A stretch of 64,000 bases of DNA from Phragmites australis (lineage: Eukaryota > Streptophyta > Magnoliopsida > Poales > Poaceae): positions 4,819,001 through 4,883,000 of the forward strand of contig NC_084933.1 of the NCBI RefSeq assembly GCF_958298935.1. The letters are read 5' to 3'. Shown piece after piece: positions 1 to 11,462 of this stretch. How positions within the stretch are numbered: the first letter of the stretch is position 1; each line of letters starts with the position of its first letter. The notes beneath the pieces are model-generated. The model was not told the DNA's origin, made no database searches, and was given only the letters and a program-made list of their open reading frames with translations. The translations under genes were made by a program, and so were the position numbers.

Positions 1-1576
1 ATGGTTACTGCCTCTAAATCCACAACAAAACCTAAGTTAAGACGTCGAAATTCTTCACACAAAGTCAGTTGAGCTTCTTGCAACATAGCCATAGTAATGT
101 ATACTTTACGACTTAACACGTCTGCAACCACGTTTGCTTTTCCTGGGTGATAATGGATTCCTACATCGTAATCCTAGATCAATTCTAGCCACCTTCGTTG
201 CCTCAAGATAAGATCCGTCTGGGTGAATATATACTTCAAACTCTTATGATCCGTATATATTTCATATCTTTTCCGAAGAAGATAATGCCTCCATATCTTC
301 AAAGCATGTACCACTGCTGCTAACTCTAGGTCATGAGTTGGATAATTCTTCTCATGAGTCCTCAACTGTCTCGAAGCGTATGCTACCACTTGTCCTTCTT
401 GCAACAAAATACATCCAAGACCTTATTGAGATTCGTTGTAGTATATATCAAAGTTCTTCTGGATATCCAGCAACACTAGCATTAGGGTTGTAGTTAACTT
501 TTTCTTAAGCTCATTGAAACTTGTTTCACAAGCGCTTATCCATTCATACCTCTTTTCCTTTTTTAGTAATTCTGTGAGTGGCTTGGCTATCTTCGAGAAT
601 CCTTCTATGAAATGTCAGTAATAGCCTGCTAGACCAAGGAAACTTCTCACTTCTGTAACGCTGGTAGGTGATTTCCAATTCAATACATCTTTCACCTTGC
701 TTGGATCTACTACAACTCCTCCTGCAAATAGAATATGTACATGAAATGGCACTTCTGTCAATCAAAACTTGCACTTGCTAAGCTTAGCATACAGTTGATG
801 TTTTCTAAGTTTTCCCAGAACCATTCTTAGATGTTCCTCATGTTCTTCTTCACTCTTAGAGGAAACCAGTATGTAATCAATAAACACTACGACAAACTTA
901 TCTAGATACTCCATGAAAACCTTATTCATGAGGTACATGAAGTAAGCCGGGGCATTAGTTAAACCGAACAACATAACTGTGAACTCATATAATCCATACC
1001 GAGTGATGAATGCTGTCTTGGGTATATTCGATTTCCGTATCTTTAGCTGATGAATTATCCTAACCTTAAGTCTATATTCGAAAACACTCGAGCTCTGGTA
1101 AGTTGGTCGAACAAATCTTCGATTCTGGGTAAGGGACACTTATTCTTTATGGTGACATCATTGAGTGCTCGATAGTCTATGCACATCCTTTGACTTCCAT
1201 CTTTCTTTTGCACAAAGAGCACAGTTGCTCCCCATGGCGAGGTACTAGGGTGAACATAACCCTTCTCTAACAACTCTTGTATTTACATCTTTAGTTTGGC
1301 TAGGTCATTAGCGGACATCATGTAGGATCTCTTAGCTATATGCGCAGTTCTAGGCACAAGATCAATGACAAACTCAATGTCTCGGTCTGGTGGCATACCT
1401 AGCAATTCATCCGAGAACATGTCTGGAAACTCACCGATTATCCATATCTGGTCCATTGTTGATCCTTCAAGATGGTTCAACTTGCATTGCTCTGCTGACA
1501 GTGTGTCTGCCAGGAACTCTACCTTGACGCCTTCTCCATTTTCCAAGGTGACTACCCTTCTACCACACTCTATCAC
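1..1576 (-). pseudogene. Decayed Ty3/gypsy pol: RNase H and reverse transcriptase
   Basis: Minus-strand pol of an LTR retrotransposon that enters from the left edge; any integrase lies outside the window. RNase H motifs are read at 174-407 ([27 protein letters not shown]). The RT core is at 762-1273, split over two frames, with a [12 protein letters not shown] block and [11 protein letters not shown]. The RT-protease linker is at 1283-1576. The catalytic loop reads VVVFIDYIL, so the second Asp of the usual xxDD is Tyr. Frame changes near 410, 770 and 1140, together with internal stops, show that it is dead. The domain order RT then RNase H identifies gypsy rather than copia. The exact lineage (Tekay/Del-like) is inferred from the leader region and the long LTR. 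Confidence 0.88.
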
Positions 1577-1591
1577 TCCTTTGAACTTTGC

Positions 1592-1801
1592 TCACCAATC
1601 CATTCCAAGAATCACATCGATCCTATCTGATTCTAGGAAGATGAGGTTGGCTGGGAACTCTACCCCCCTTAATTTAAGGTTTAACTTAGGGCAGAGGAGA
1701 CTAGCTCTCATTTCTCCACCAGGTGAGCTAATTAACATCTTATGTTTCAAGGTTGTTACTGGCAAACTATGCTTGGCCACATACTTGGATGTAATGAACA
1801 A
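1592..1801 (-). pseudogene. gypsy aspartic protease domain fragment
   Basis: This frame contains the C-terminal half of a retropepsin-like domain and ends in DVILGMDW, the conserved ILGxDW motif of plant gypsy proteases. The preceding hydrophobic stretch fits the beta-sheet core. It lies between the zinc-knuckle gag frame and RT, as expected. The catalytic DTG/DSG region is not in this frame, so the domain is broken here. It belongs to the same element as the pol pieces at 1-1576. Confidence 0.7.
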
Positions 1802-1977
1802 TGTGAGGCTCCAGAATCTAACAAACTAAATGCAGGGGATGAGTTGATAAAGAACATACCAAGTACAACATCAGGTGTATCCTGAGCTTCTTCTATGGAG
1901 ATGTGGTTCACGTGTCCCTTCACATGGTTCTGCTGAGCTCTGCTGGGCGGTGCAGGTGTCTGATACTGATTGCGGTT

Positions 1978-2880
1978 CTAAGTTGGAGCAGGTATCTTCG
2001 TTGGTGTGTTCAAGTTGAATGGAACCAGTGATTGGTTCTGCCTCCTCTTAAGACACTGATTGTCATAGTTTCTAATCTCATGACAGTTGAAACATGCACG
2101 TCCAGTTGGAGCCTGTGGGTTAGGGTTCTTAGCCAGGGTTAGTGTGTTGTAGTTGGTGTTGGAGCGAGGCTGCTGGTTCACAGAACTAGGTGTTGTTGCT
2201 TGATGTCTAAACTAAGTGGATGACTATTGCTGTCTCTAGGGCGGCATGGTGCATGGGCGAGAGTTACTACCTGAGTGTTATCCTTGTGAGATAATTCTTC
2301 TCTTGTGATCTTCACTGAGCATACGACATTTGTCTTCTAATACCAGCGTCTTTTTACCAAATGCTGAAAATCCTGGTAGTCATGGGTGCATAACTGAGCT
2401 TGTATTCCATAAACCAACCCATCCGGGAAATCTCCTGCTTCTTCTCGTCAGTGTCTACATCCTCTAGTGCATACCTTGAGAGTTGAGTAAACCTGTTGAC
2501 ATACTCATTCACTGACTTTGACCTTTGCTTCAGGTTGCGGAACTCCTTCTTCATCATGGCAATAGTGCCTACCAGCACATGATGACGGAAAAGCTTCATT
2601 GAATTTTTTCCAAGTGACTGACTCCTGGTCCTCATGGGCATGGCAGAAAGCATCCCACCAGTCAGCAGCAGGACCGGCGAGTTGATGGACAGCATACAAT
2701 ACCTTCTCACGACAATTGCATTCAGTGATCAACAGTTTTTTCTCAATTTTCTTAAGCCAATAATCTGCATCGAGCGGCTTAGTGGTGTGAGAGAATGTAG
2801 GTGGCTTAGTCCTCATGAATCCCCTAACTTGGAATGGTTGTGGTGGTGGGGCTGTGGTGGCAGCTGATTCTCAGTAGTCT
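1978..2880 (-). pseudogene. gypsy gag with zinc knuckle
   Basis: The Retrotrans_gag domain is split over two overlapping frames (2354-2710 and 2505-2816). Recognisable pieces are PLDADYWLKKIEKKL, GPAADWW and a basic region with NEYVNRFTQLSRYA. A zinc knuckle follows at about 2045-2100, reading CFNCHEIRNYDNQC. The CX2CX4HX4C spacing is kept, but the His ligand is Asn. A frameshift near 2520 and the lost ligand show decay. The product would have been the capsid/nucleocapsid protein of the element that continues at 1-1801. Confidence 0.85.
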
Positions 2881-2889
2881 ATTGCATGT

Positions 2890-4089
2890 TAGTTATTGCC
2901 TGGGCCATCCCTTGCAAGATCTGGGTTTGTATAACCATAAGCTGCTTCATAGTCATTGGAGGTGGGGTTTCTATGTGGTTGCCACTATTGTGCTCCTAGT
3001 GTTGACCATCTAGCAAAGTAGGGCATAGATAAGAGGAAAGCACAAGTTCTAAGAAAACGTCTATGTTGTAGGGACTGATTTTCCTTAAAAAAAACTTTTA
3101 TTATATTTATTAATTACTCTCATCAAACCCTACTTCTAAGGTGTGGATGCAGACAGGGTGCCTAAGGGTGATCCTGCAACTCACGTCTGACACTCACAAG
3201 CAATAAGATCAATAAGAACCAAAAACCCTGGAATGACCTAAACGACACTACTGATCGATCCATATTATTCTAACAGGGGACTCCCTATCTGGTAGACATG
3301 ATGGGGTTGCAGGTTCTCCATCTGAGTCACTGTCTGGGTACTCTGATCCTGAGCTGGTGAGAGGTTCGAAGCGAGCTCTCTTGCTTGGGGGCGACACTGG
3401 TGTAGGAGTGAATTCACGCAAGCAGCATCGAAGTGTCAAGTTTTCTTCTTCAGCTTCATCCAGGCAATGGCGAACCTACTTTAGTTCTTGCATGGTGCTT
3501 TCATAGACAATCTATGGCGGCGGTGAGTTGAACTTGGATCTGGAGTGTGGTATTATCTTCATTGCAATAGCATCGAACTCCAGTATCCGAGCTTGAGTCA
3601 TCACAAATGGGGACGTAGCGGTACAATGAGTCCTTATTGTTGCTCCATATTCTAGGCACATGCGGTAGAGGGCTTGACATGCGGCGTCTCATATGCCTTC
3701 TTCGAAGCTGGACCTCCTTGTCTCCATGGTGTAGGTGTGTGCAACTATAAACTCTCCCTTGTGTACGCGGTGTCTATAGACGAAGACTATAACAGACCAT
3801 TCTGTACGGTTGGCTTGCCTTGTTCCTTTGTACATTGTCTTCTTTTTGTGTCCCATGTCGGTAAGTAAGGCCCATAGCATCCTTGGCAAGATCCCTTGGT
3901 GCAAATCATTGGAATGGCAAACTTCGTTGAGATCTGACTCCATCTGTAGGTTTGAGCACAAGAGGAGGGTAAGTAAACCTTACTAGAAGAACGTAGGGTA
4001 AGGGGTCTTTAAGTATAGCTTTTAGTCTTTTCAAAATTCCACTTTTTAGGGTTGATCAGCTATCTAAGGCTGCGTTATAGGTCAATATG
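2890..4089 (-). pseudogene. gypsy leader with pre-gag ORF remnants
   Basis: This segment lies between gag and the primer-binding site. It carries minus-strand ORF pieces at 3248-3439, 3501-3692 and 3689-3961 (for example TEWSVIVFVYRHRVHKGEF) that resemble the extra ORF found before gag in some long grass gypsy elements. That match is from memory and unverified. The pieces lie in different frames and have no intact start-to-stop reading. Around 3085-3125 the sequence is A/T-rich and featureless. Confidence 0.5.
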
Positions 4090-4101
4090 ACTCTGATACC
4101 A
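4090..4101 (-). other. Primer-binding site, initiator tRNA-Met type
   Basis: The plus strand reads actctgatacca, the complement of TGGTATCAGAGT. It differs by one base from the usual TGGTATCAGAGC complementary to tRNA-iMet. It sits 4 bp from the TG that opens the LTR at 4106, which fixes the element as minus-strand and the LTR as its 5' LTR. Confidence 0.85.
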
Positions 4102-4105
4102 CCTC

Positions 4106-6550
4106 TGTCGAGACTGGTTCAAGAAACAAACCAATCTCATCTATGTGCTGAGCCTAGGAATCAATCCCAACACATAGTGACTTTATTGATGATAATCATT
4201 ACAATATCCATACTTCATCGAACTAACCATCTTACAAAAATGACCTTCAACGGTTTAAGAACCAAATAAACTGCAGCGGAACTAAACGAACTACGAAGAC
4301 TCTAATCCTTTACGACTCTTCCACAAGCATCATCAACGTAGAAAGCATCTTAGAACGATCCATCTTCAGTGTACTCCTTGATATCTTCTCCAACTGAGTG
4401 TTTGGTGATAGCAAGAGTGAGCACTTGTCGTACTCAGCAAGTTGTGAAGGAAATAGTATGCATATGAAGCCTTGGCACGAATAAGGCTAATATGGCTCTC
4501 TTGCATAAATCAGCATTTAAGTAAAAATATTTGAAAAGTAATAATAATTAAGCGAATAACAAACCAGCTCAAGATTCTATCCATCTTGACTTAACTAACT
4601 AAAGAACACGTCAACCAAGTTCCATCCACTAAGGTTGAACCCTCAATCATAGTTCCCACCACTATGATTAATCATCCTCAACTATGATTCCCATCATCAA
4701 AGTTGACCCGACTAACCAATATATCAAGTTATAATCATGGTAGGTTTTCAGTGCCACTTATGACCATGAGCATGGCTGAATATTCAGTTTTAACTCTGCA
4801 GAGGTTGTACTTTATCCACAAGATGTTTCATCCCATTTTGCTAAGCATCCATTGGCCAACGGAGAACTCTTACACACTACCGAGGTGTGCCCTAGGAATC
4901 CACTACAAAGCCTTTACAATGCCTCCTCTCAGTACATGTCTACCTGCTAAGGTTTCATTGTCGTGTAATTCTACCTCAACAATGGAAGCCCCCTCTTGCG
5001 CCTTTCAGATACAAGACATCATCCATTCATCGCTCTTCTGCCTGATCTACACTATGCTAAGAGTAAGCAAATTACTTGGCTAGGCCCGTCCCATTCTAGG
5101 CTTGTGGTTGTACTATAAACACAAAAAGATCACCCCACGAACCGGTCCTTATATTTGAACAAGACTACTATTTTCCCAACCATACATCTCATCATACCAC
5201 CTGCTCAAATTCCTATACCATGATGATACAAAATTATTCTATCATATTTTATCATTATTGCATAGGACCATTATCAAGTTCGTGGAACAATTTTCATGAT
5301 TTCCATCCCAAAGCAAAGCTAAGCATGATCTACTCATCCATAACCCAAAACTATACTATGGCGACAAGGATGGTAAGGGAAAAACTAAGGTAAAACCTAA
5401 CTCTTAGGATTCCCAACAAAATTATTAGCATGCATGTTTGTAAAATAAAATATTTAAAAACTAGGATAAAAATGATCAAGAACACAACTTGCCTTCACTG
5501 AACTCATTTGAGTCTTCAAAATCTTAATCATGCAGACATTCTAGCTCCTCTTGAACGATGGTATCTACTCGCAACATACGCGGAAAAACAACAACACATA
5601 AACACCAAGATCAAAAAAACCAAGTATCACACAACAAACATCATCATCACAAGATTACACTATTCCAAATAATTCAACGAACGAACGGGTCAGGACAGAG
5701 CTACGGTTTACAAGTTATAATTTTCTAAAGATTAAAACATGACTGAAAAGATTATCTACAAATAAAATTATGTTGCTAAGAATTTTCTAGGATTTTTCCA
5801 AACCCATCTATGATTTTTTGGGATTTTCTGGAATTTTCTAGCATTTATTTGAATTATAAAACTATTTAAAACTATTAACCAGAATTAAATATATCTATAA
5901 AACATTATTAAAAAAATTCAGAAATTAATTTACTAATTATTATTATTATCAGAATTATTTTTACACTGAAAAACTATTTATTGCAAGATATATACTATTT
6001 ATGACGTCATCACAGCAATTAAGCAATTAAAAAGAAAAGAAAAGCTGACATGCCTGCTGACTCAGCGATCTATGTTGACATGGCATGACACATCGAATGC
6101 ATGCGCCTATGTGGTTGCCACGTCACCGGCTGACTAGGTTAAAAACCGAAGGGGTATGGCCGATCTAATCTCTGCTGTTGGTTCTGGATCGGGCAGCTCA
6201 TAGCACTCGGCTCTCATCTAAACAGCGGTACAGCGGCAGAGGCAACTTCCACAGCAATGCATCACCGGACCCTCGCCAAAACAACGCTCCGGTGACCTAA
6301 ACTCGACGGCAAGCAACAGAATAGGAACACATGCTCACAGGGAACTCACCTAGACTCTTGTTGAAGCTTGGGGAAGACTCTAGCTAGGTCGATGACGACG
6401 CACGATGACAGTTCTCCTCGATCGGCACCATGGACGAAACTCCGGTAACTCGGCAATCAAGCTTGCCTCTAAAAGCTTCCTTGCACTCTTGCGGTGCTAG
6501 TCAGGAGAAATGTAAAGGAGCTACTTAGGAAAACATCGGCACAGGTTTTT
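4106..6550 (-). mobile_element. 5' LTR of the gypsy element (outer end unresolved)
   Basis: The PBS-proximal LTR end is TGTCGAGACTGG on the plus strand. The following 2.4 kb contains no gene. It includes A/T-rich stretches (5760-6000) and a GC-richer block (6180-6440) whose layout resembles the LTRs at 28088 and 31825 (ggaactcacctagactc followed by a gct-tggggaagac type segment). The outer boundary should be TG on the minus strand, but no convincing end or target duplication was found; 6550 is an estimate. Confidence 0.6.
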
Positions 6551-7130
6551 CGATGTAGCTAGGGAAATATTTGGACTAAACAATTCAAAGATCCGTAATT
6601 TTATCAGGTGTCTAAGAAACTTGTAGCGTCATGACAGTGATGCAGTTAATCAGTTTCCAAATTTCACAAGTTGCATGAGAACCTACAATTGAATTACTTG
6701 AGGCAGATGGGGGCAAGATCTTAGCCCCATTTACACAACTTTTTCAACTCGAAACTACGCATGCAGTGGTGAACACTCTCTCTATCCACTCAGCAGTCAG
6801 TTGTGGTGATCACTGAGTAAAAACAGCTTCTTCAGGAAATCTTTAGAAAGAGACGGTCAGTGGAGATGTATGCAGATATGCTGACACCATTACGTGCACA
6901 CATAAGCTTTGAAAATATTCTTTTCACATCCGATTACATGGTATACACATTTGCATGTTCACTGATCTTCAATTGACACATGCTCAAAACTTGTGTTTCT
7001 TTCCCCGAAAAAGATTGTCAGAATTTCCCTGAAATACAAGCTTCTGCCATGTTACTGAACCGTGCAGGACAAACAACAGAATGTAATGTGAGAATCACTT
7101 TCCAAGTGAGAAAGGAACATTGTATATATA
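6551..7130. other. FKBP19 3' flank and probable 3' UTR
   Basis: No coding potential or repeat is recognised. The part nearest 7130 is presumably the 3' UTR of the minus-strand FKBP19 gene. No clear AATAAA signal was found on the minus strand. Confidence 0.45.
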
Positions 7131-10130
7131 CTATTGATTTGGAATTATCTTGAGAAGCTCAATGTCGAACAGTAGAGTTTTGTCTATCAATCCTTGATTC
7201 CGTAAGACAAAATCAAGAGCTCTTTGACCCTGAAGGCAAATGTTAGATGTTTAATGTGATTTAACCTACACCTGATGAAGAGAACTCATAAAATAAGGAA
7301 AAAAAATATATACCGAGAATGTTGTTGGTTTTGGACCCAACTTGTTGTAGTCATTATCTGGGTATCCAAGATCTGGTGGTACGATTATCCTGAAGTGTGA
7401 GGGTTCTTCAATAGCATATTTGCAGGTCGCAATAAGAGATCTACTATGCCAAAGTTGTGGCTTGGAAAATGGAAAACACCTTACCTTCTAACTCCTCCGG
7501 GAGCCATGCCTGATATAGCCTCCTCAAAAGCTGGTATGACCTACTTGTTAAAAATGCTATTTGTGAGGAAGGTACTGACAAACCATTTGATTGAGTTCTC
7601 AAAGGTGAAAAAATGCCAACATCTGTTTGGTAATTGATATTCTAAACATTGGTGGCACTGGTATCAGTATGGTGTATGGACATGGCAAGATAGACTGGTA
7701 CGCTTGATGTTAGATAGTACAACTGTGAGCGAACTTGGTAATCAGTACTGACTGAACTAGTAAATCACCTGTCCCGTTCCAAGCTTAAACTTGAAGAAGT
7801 CTTTGTCACCACCCTGCAATTTTTTATTTCAGAATTATATAAGACAAATTGAAGAAATAATTCAGAGGAAAAGCAGATGCAATCCTTCTCCTACACCATT
7901 CATAGAACATTTGTGTACTACACCTTTTCAAATTTGACTTCTGAATTAAGACATGGTGTAGCACACATCCTTTCGCAGAATGGATGGTTAGATAAAATGG
8001 TGCATGTGAACCTAGGTGCCAAAAAATCCATGTCCATTCATATTTAAACAAATTTCTGTGACACACTTCTTCCGGCCATACTAGCTAGTCCAATAACCAC
8101 ATGATTGTTCAAGCTTGTAGTAATGGATACCTCAAAAGAACCACCTTTGGTCTTGTTTCTAGCTTCAAAAATACGACCGTAGTATCCAATTGTATAGCCA
8201 TCCCAATCAACCTTAAAGAGTTAACAATTCAAACCTTTATCAGGGTTGGCACAACTATAATAATAAGATTACACAGAAAGATACATGTGTATGCATGTAT
8301 AGAGAATAAGCCTACATGTACATTCATATGTAATGGTTGTAACTTGGCAACTCACCACGACTGTCTCCCCATTCTTTGGGGAACGGCCATCACCAACCCG
8401 CAAGTCCTGTATTTTTCCATCCGGATAATGAATGAAACATCTGCTCATTTGAGCATTATGTCGAAATCAATGGATGGCATAGGTACCTTATACTGGAGGC
8501 CTGATTCTGTTTCAGTGTAATCTGGATACCGCATTTTGGTCTTTCCATAATCTTTGCCGCGAAGTGCAGGCACTGAAAATTGGATTATCATGTAAGGTCT
8601 GTTTGCCAAATTTTGTTACAGTTGCATCTTTGTTTATGGTTAGAACAATAGATAGATACTAAACAAGCTTCAATTAGTAGTGGTTTGGCAGTTATCTATA
8701 TATGTCATCCCCTTAGTCTCTCTCACACTAGAAAGGTCATTTTAATATACTAACTAACGCATGTCTACAAAAGTATGCCAAGAGCACGGTATTTCTGCTT
8801 CAAGGTCAGTTTATCTTACTCCAGCATTGGGTTCTCTTCTAAAATCTGATTACTAGCGGCAGTGTTTTCATGTGATCAAGTCGTCCAACTAATCGTGATT
8901 AGTCGTTCTAGTCGGTGCCGAGGCGACTTGATTCTAACTACAATTAGTCGTAAAGTCGCCCGATTAGTCGCGACTGGTCGTCCTAGTCGGTGCCAAGGAG
9001 ACTAGACTTGACTTTCCAACTTGAAAACATTGACTAGCGGATCACATGGCGTTCTCTGTAAATTTTTTGAAAGGAAGGCAGGAGCTGTGCCATTCCTTAA
9101 AGAAGGAAAAACAAGATTGGGAGAATGTTACTAGTTGGCATCTTTTATTAGCAAAATCTGACAATCAGAACACTAGGACGAGTACTGCACAACATCTTTA
9201 CTTAAACACAATTTTTAGTCAAAAAGTTGGGTAATTTTACTCCAATAAGAGTTTTCAGCACACAACATTAAACACAGTCCTTCGTTGAAGTGTCGCTATT
9301 GTATTAATCGTCAGGTCCACATGCAAGATGCTAGATGCAACTTCATGTCATTTAAGATGTTTGGATATCTACAAATTTATAAAGAGCACAATCTAATTGG
9401 TTCAAGTATATGCACTTCAACTGAGAAGAACCAGTCTAATTGAAGGAGCGTTAATAAAAGACTCACTATCAGCAAATTCAGCTTTTGCCGCTCCCTTCTC
9501 GAAAGTGTACTGAAAGGAGCCAATGCCGATACTAATTGCAGGGATCAACAGTAGTCTCCTTCTCTCCATCATACAACCTGTCCCCAAGTAGTTCAGGATG
9601 ATCTTAGTGGAACCCAAGAAGGATCACATTTACTTTTGATTTAGAGCAATTGCAATTTGCATTCATCCATAAATTTTCTCTAATTACATGTATCAATTTA
9701 GTTCCTATGCATACAATCCCATTTCAGATTGTGACATTATATATTAGGTAATTCCCCATGGGAACTTTATCTACTGTATGTTCGTAGAAACCACATTCTA
9801 CTTGTATTCCCTTCCACCTGAATCAACACGACATTTTTTATGAGCACTCCACGTTATCAATAGATGTTGAGAACAACGACTGCCACTCAGTTAAGTGGAT
9901 AACTGAAGCCACATTACAGAGATCCTGAAGTGGGAGGCATAACCAAAATTACGGACACCACCAAAAGTGATGGCAATTTACTCTTTCCACTCTTCATCAG
10001 AGCATAAGTGGGCTTTTTTACGGTAGACCGTAACAGCAACCATCTTTCAAACAAATTTCATGGGATAAGATAGCAAAGGAGACTGACCTGGCAGGCTCGG
10101 TGCCCCGAGGTTGGCGAGAAGCATCATCCT
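7131..10130 (-). CDS. FKBP19: Chloroplast-lumen FKBP-type peptidyl-prolyl isomerase, FKBP19-like
   Basis: Exons were assembled by hand on the minus strand: 10088-10130, 9467-9561 (or 9558), 8487-8572, 8356-8406, 8131-8211, 7769-7813, 7485-7540, 7314-7389 and 7131-7229 (stop TAG at 7131-7133). All introns assigned are GT-AG and every junction keeps frame. Key segments are EDDASRQPRG, RRRLLLIPAISIGIGSF ending in AKA, MRYPDYTETESGLQYK, VDWDGYTIGYYGRIFEA, VIPAFEEAISGMAPGG, IIVPPDLGYP and a C-terminal LLFDIELLKIIPNQ. The twin Arg, hydrophobic stretch and AKA are a Tat-type thylakoid-lumen signal with a cleavage site. FKBP19 is a lumenal immunophilin in plants; enzymatic activity cannot be judged here. 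The first exon is unresolved: from the GTGAGG donor near 10338 the frame upstream meets stops without an ATG. Introns carry repeat debris (8880-9030). Confidence 0.9.
8880..9030. repeat. Duplicated TE-like segment in an FKBP19 intron
   Basis: Two imperfect copies of a motif block (gattagtcg ... tctagtcggtgcc-aggcgac) lie about 60-70 bp apart, around 8898-8935 and 8960-9003. Both are rich in tagtcg/gactag palindromic pieces. This resembles a small DNA-transposon derivative, but no terminal inverted repeats or target duplication were confirmed. Confidence 0.4.
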
Positions 10131-10330
10131 CTGACAGAAACAAACTGGGTGGAAGGTAAACTGGTATTAGCAGTACTCGAAGATGCAGAGGACAAATCCG
10201 CAACAACAAAATGAATGGAGCGGGGCCAGATTTGGATTGGAGGACACGCAGGAAAGAATAGAAAAGATTCTACAGAACAAGAAGAACAATCCATGCATCC
10301 AAGCAGGCACGGGGCCAGGTGCTTCCTCAC

Positions 10331-10680
10331 CTACGAAAGAGCAACCGATCCAAGTCTTGATGGACCGCCACTCCACGCGGCGCAGTTCAGCGGTGGGACG
10401 GGGACGACGACGAGGAGGAGGGAAGGGAGAGAGGGATTGCGGTGGTGGAAGCTAGGATGCCTGGGGTCTCCTGGAACTCTAGATGGAGGGAGACGAAGAA
10501 CGGTGGAGAGATTGCTAGAGCCGAAAAGCAACGAGTGGTCCGCGGCGGACTCGGTTGGGTTGCAACCAAGAATGGCGGCTGTGGCTGAGGGGCTTTTTGG
10601 GGCAAGTTTGCATTCTGCCCAGCCCTGCCCTGCGTTTCGCCCCAAATACTTGGTGGACTTTTTTCACACCCACAGTTCAT
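10331..10680 (-). other. Candidate FKBP19 first exon / 5' UTR region
   Basis: This GC-rich, Pro/Ser/Arg-coding stretch lies on the minus strand just before a good donor (TTTCGTAG then GTGAGG, near 10338). Its composition fits a chloroplast transit peptide. The frame that would join the EDDASRQP exon is open only from a TAG near 10455 and has no ATG. The frame with an ATG at 10680 stops at a TGA about 55 bases before the donor. Either the exon model is wrong or an indel separates start and transit peptide. Confidence 0.4.
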
Positions 10681-10723
10681 CTAAGCGCTGGGCGAGTCAA
10701 AACGAAAGCCGGATGAGCCAATA

Positions 10724-10914
10724 TTTTTTTTAGATTACAAAGGTACACTCTAACCACCTAAATAAATTACTGGTGCGCATCTATAAGTCTTAAAAACGCG
10801 ACTCATACGTAGGCCGGTGGGGCGTTGCCATACATAACCCCACCCACGGACTCGAACACGGTCTTCCCGGTTACGAGCGATCCCCTTGCCACCCGAGCTA
10901 AAGTCCGTTCGCAA
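10724..10914 (-). mobile_element. tRNA-derived SINE with 12-bp target duplication
   Basis: On the minus strand a Pol III A-box-like TAGCTCGGGTGGC is followed by a B box GTTCGAGTCC. An unrelated body then ends in a short A-rich tail (plus-strand t-run at 10724-10731). The element is flanked by perfect direct repeats of gatgagccaata at 10712-10723 and 10915-10926. The insertion lies directly upstream of the presumed FKBP19 first exon, so it may sit in that promoter. Confidence 0.82.
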
Positions 10915-10926
10915 GATGAGCCAATA

Positions 10927-11160
10927 GTTGGCGGGGAAGCATTTGCTTTGATGCAAACGTGTCCTTTGGTTTTGGTCATCCGCTGCGTATTGATGGTGAG
11001 TACAAGCCAAAGACAAACACACGCTGCTACCTTTAATAGTGCACACTTTCAGACAACAAAACATTAGCCTTCTTCCTCCATCTCCGTTGACCTCCCACCA
11101 CCGGCGTCGCACTAGCAGCGAGCACAACTAGCAAATGACTCTACGAACCCCATTGTACAT
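10927..11160. other. Upstream flank of FKBP19, no gene seen
   Basis: No ORF of recognisable family and no repeat is seen. This may include promoter sequence displaced by the SINE insertion. Confidence 0.4.
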
Positions 11161-11440
11161 AAACCTTCCTTGTGCATAAAAACTTTCGATTCATTCAAAG
11201 AAACATTCAACTGATTCAGATAAAAACCTCCAACTGTTTGGAAGAAAACATTCAACTAATTTGAGAAATCATTCAACTCGATTCAAAAATACTTCCAACC
11301 CAATTTGAAAAACTCTCGACCAAATTTGGAAAAACTTTCAAACCAATTGGAATAGCACTTTCACCTCAGTTCAAGAAAACTTTCAAAATTATTTAGAAAA
11401 TATTCCAATTTGAGCTCACATTTCGCCCGATGGAGTGCCC
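11160..11440. repeat. Degenerate short tandem repeat (caactnnnttnnaaaaa type)
   Basis: About ten diverged units of roughly 25-30 bp follow the pattern cattcaac / aatttgaaaaac / tttcaaac. It is A/C-rich and non-coding. It lies exactly between the upstream flank of FKBP19 and the truncated left end of a copia gag. Confidence 0.55.
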
Positions 11441-11462
11441 CTTCATGTTGGTAATGACTTGC

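Noticed and set aside
10331..10645. 104-codon minus-strand ORF as the FKBP19 start
   Set aside because: It opens on TTG, not ATG, and ends at the TAG of the probable splice donor, so it does not join the next exon.
11160..11440. CRISPR-like array
   Set aside because: Plant sequence with diverged 25-30 bp units and no constant repeat with unique spacers; a degenerate tandem repeat.
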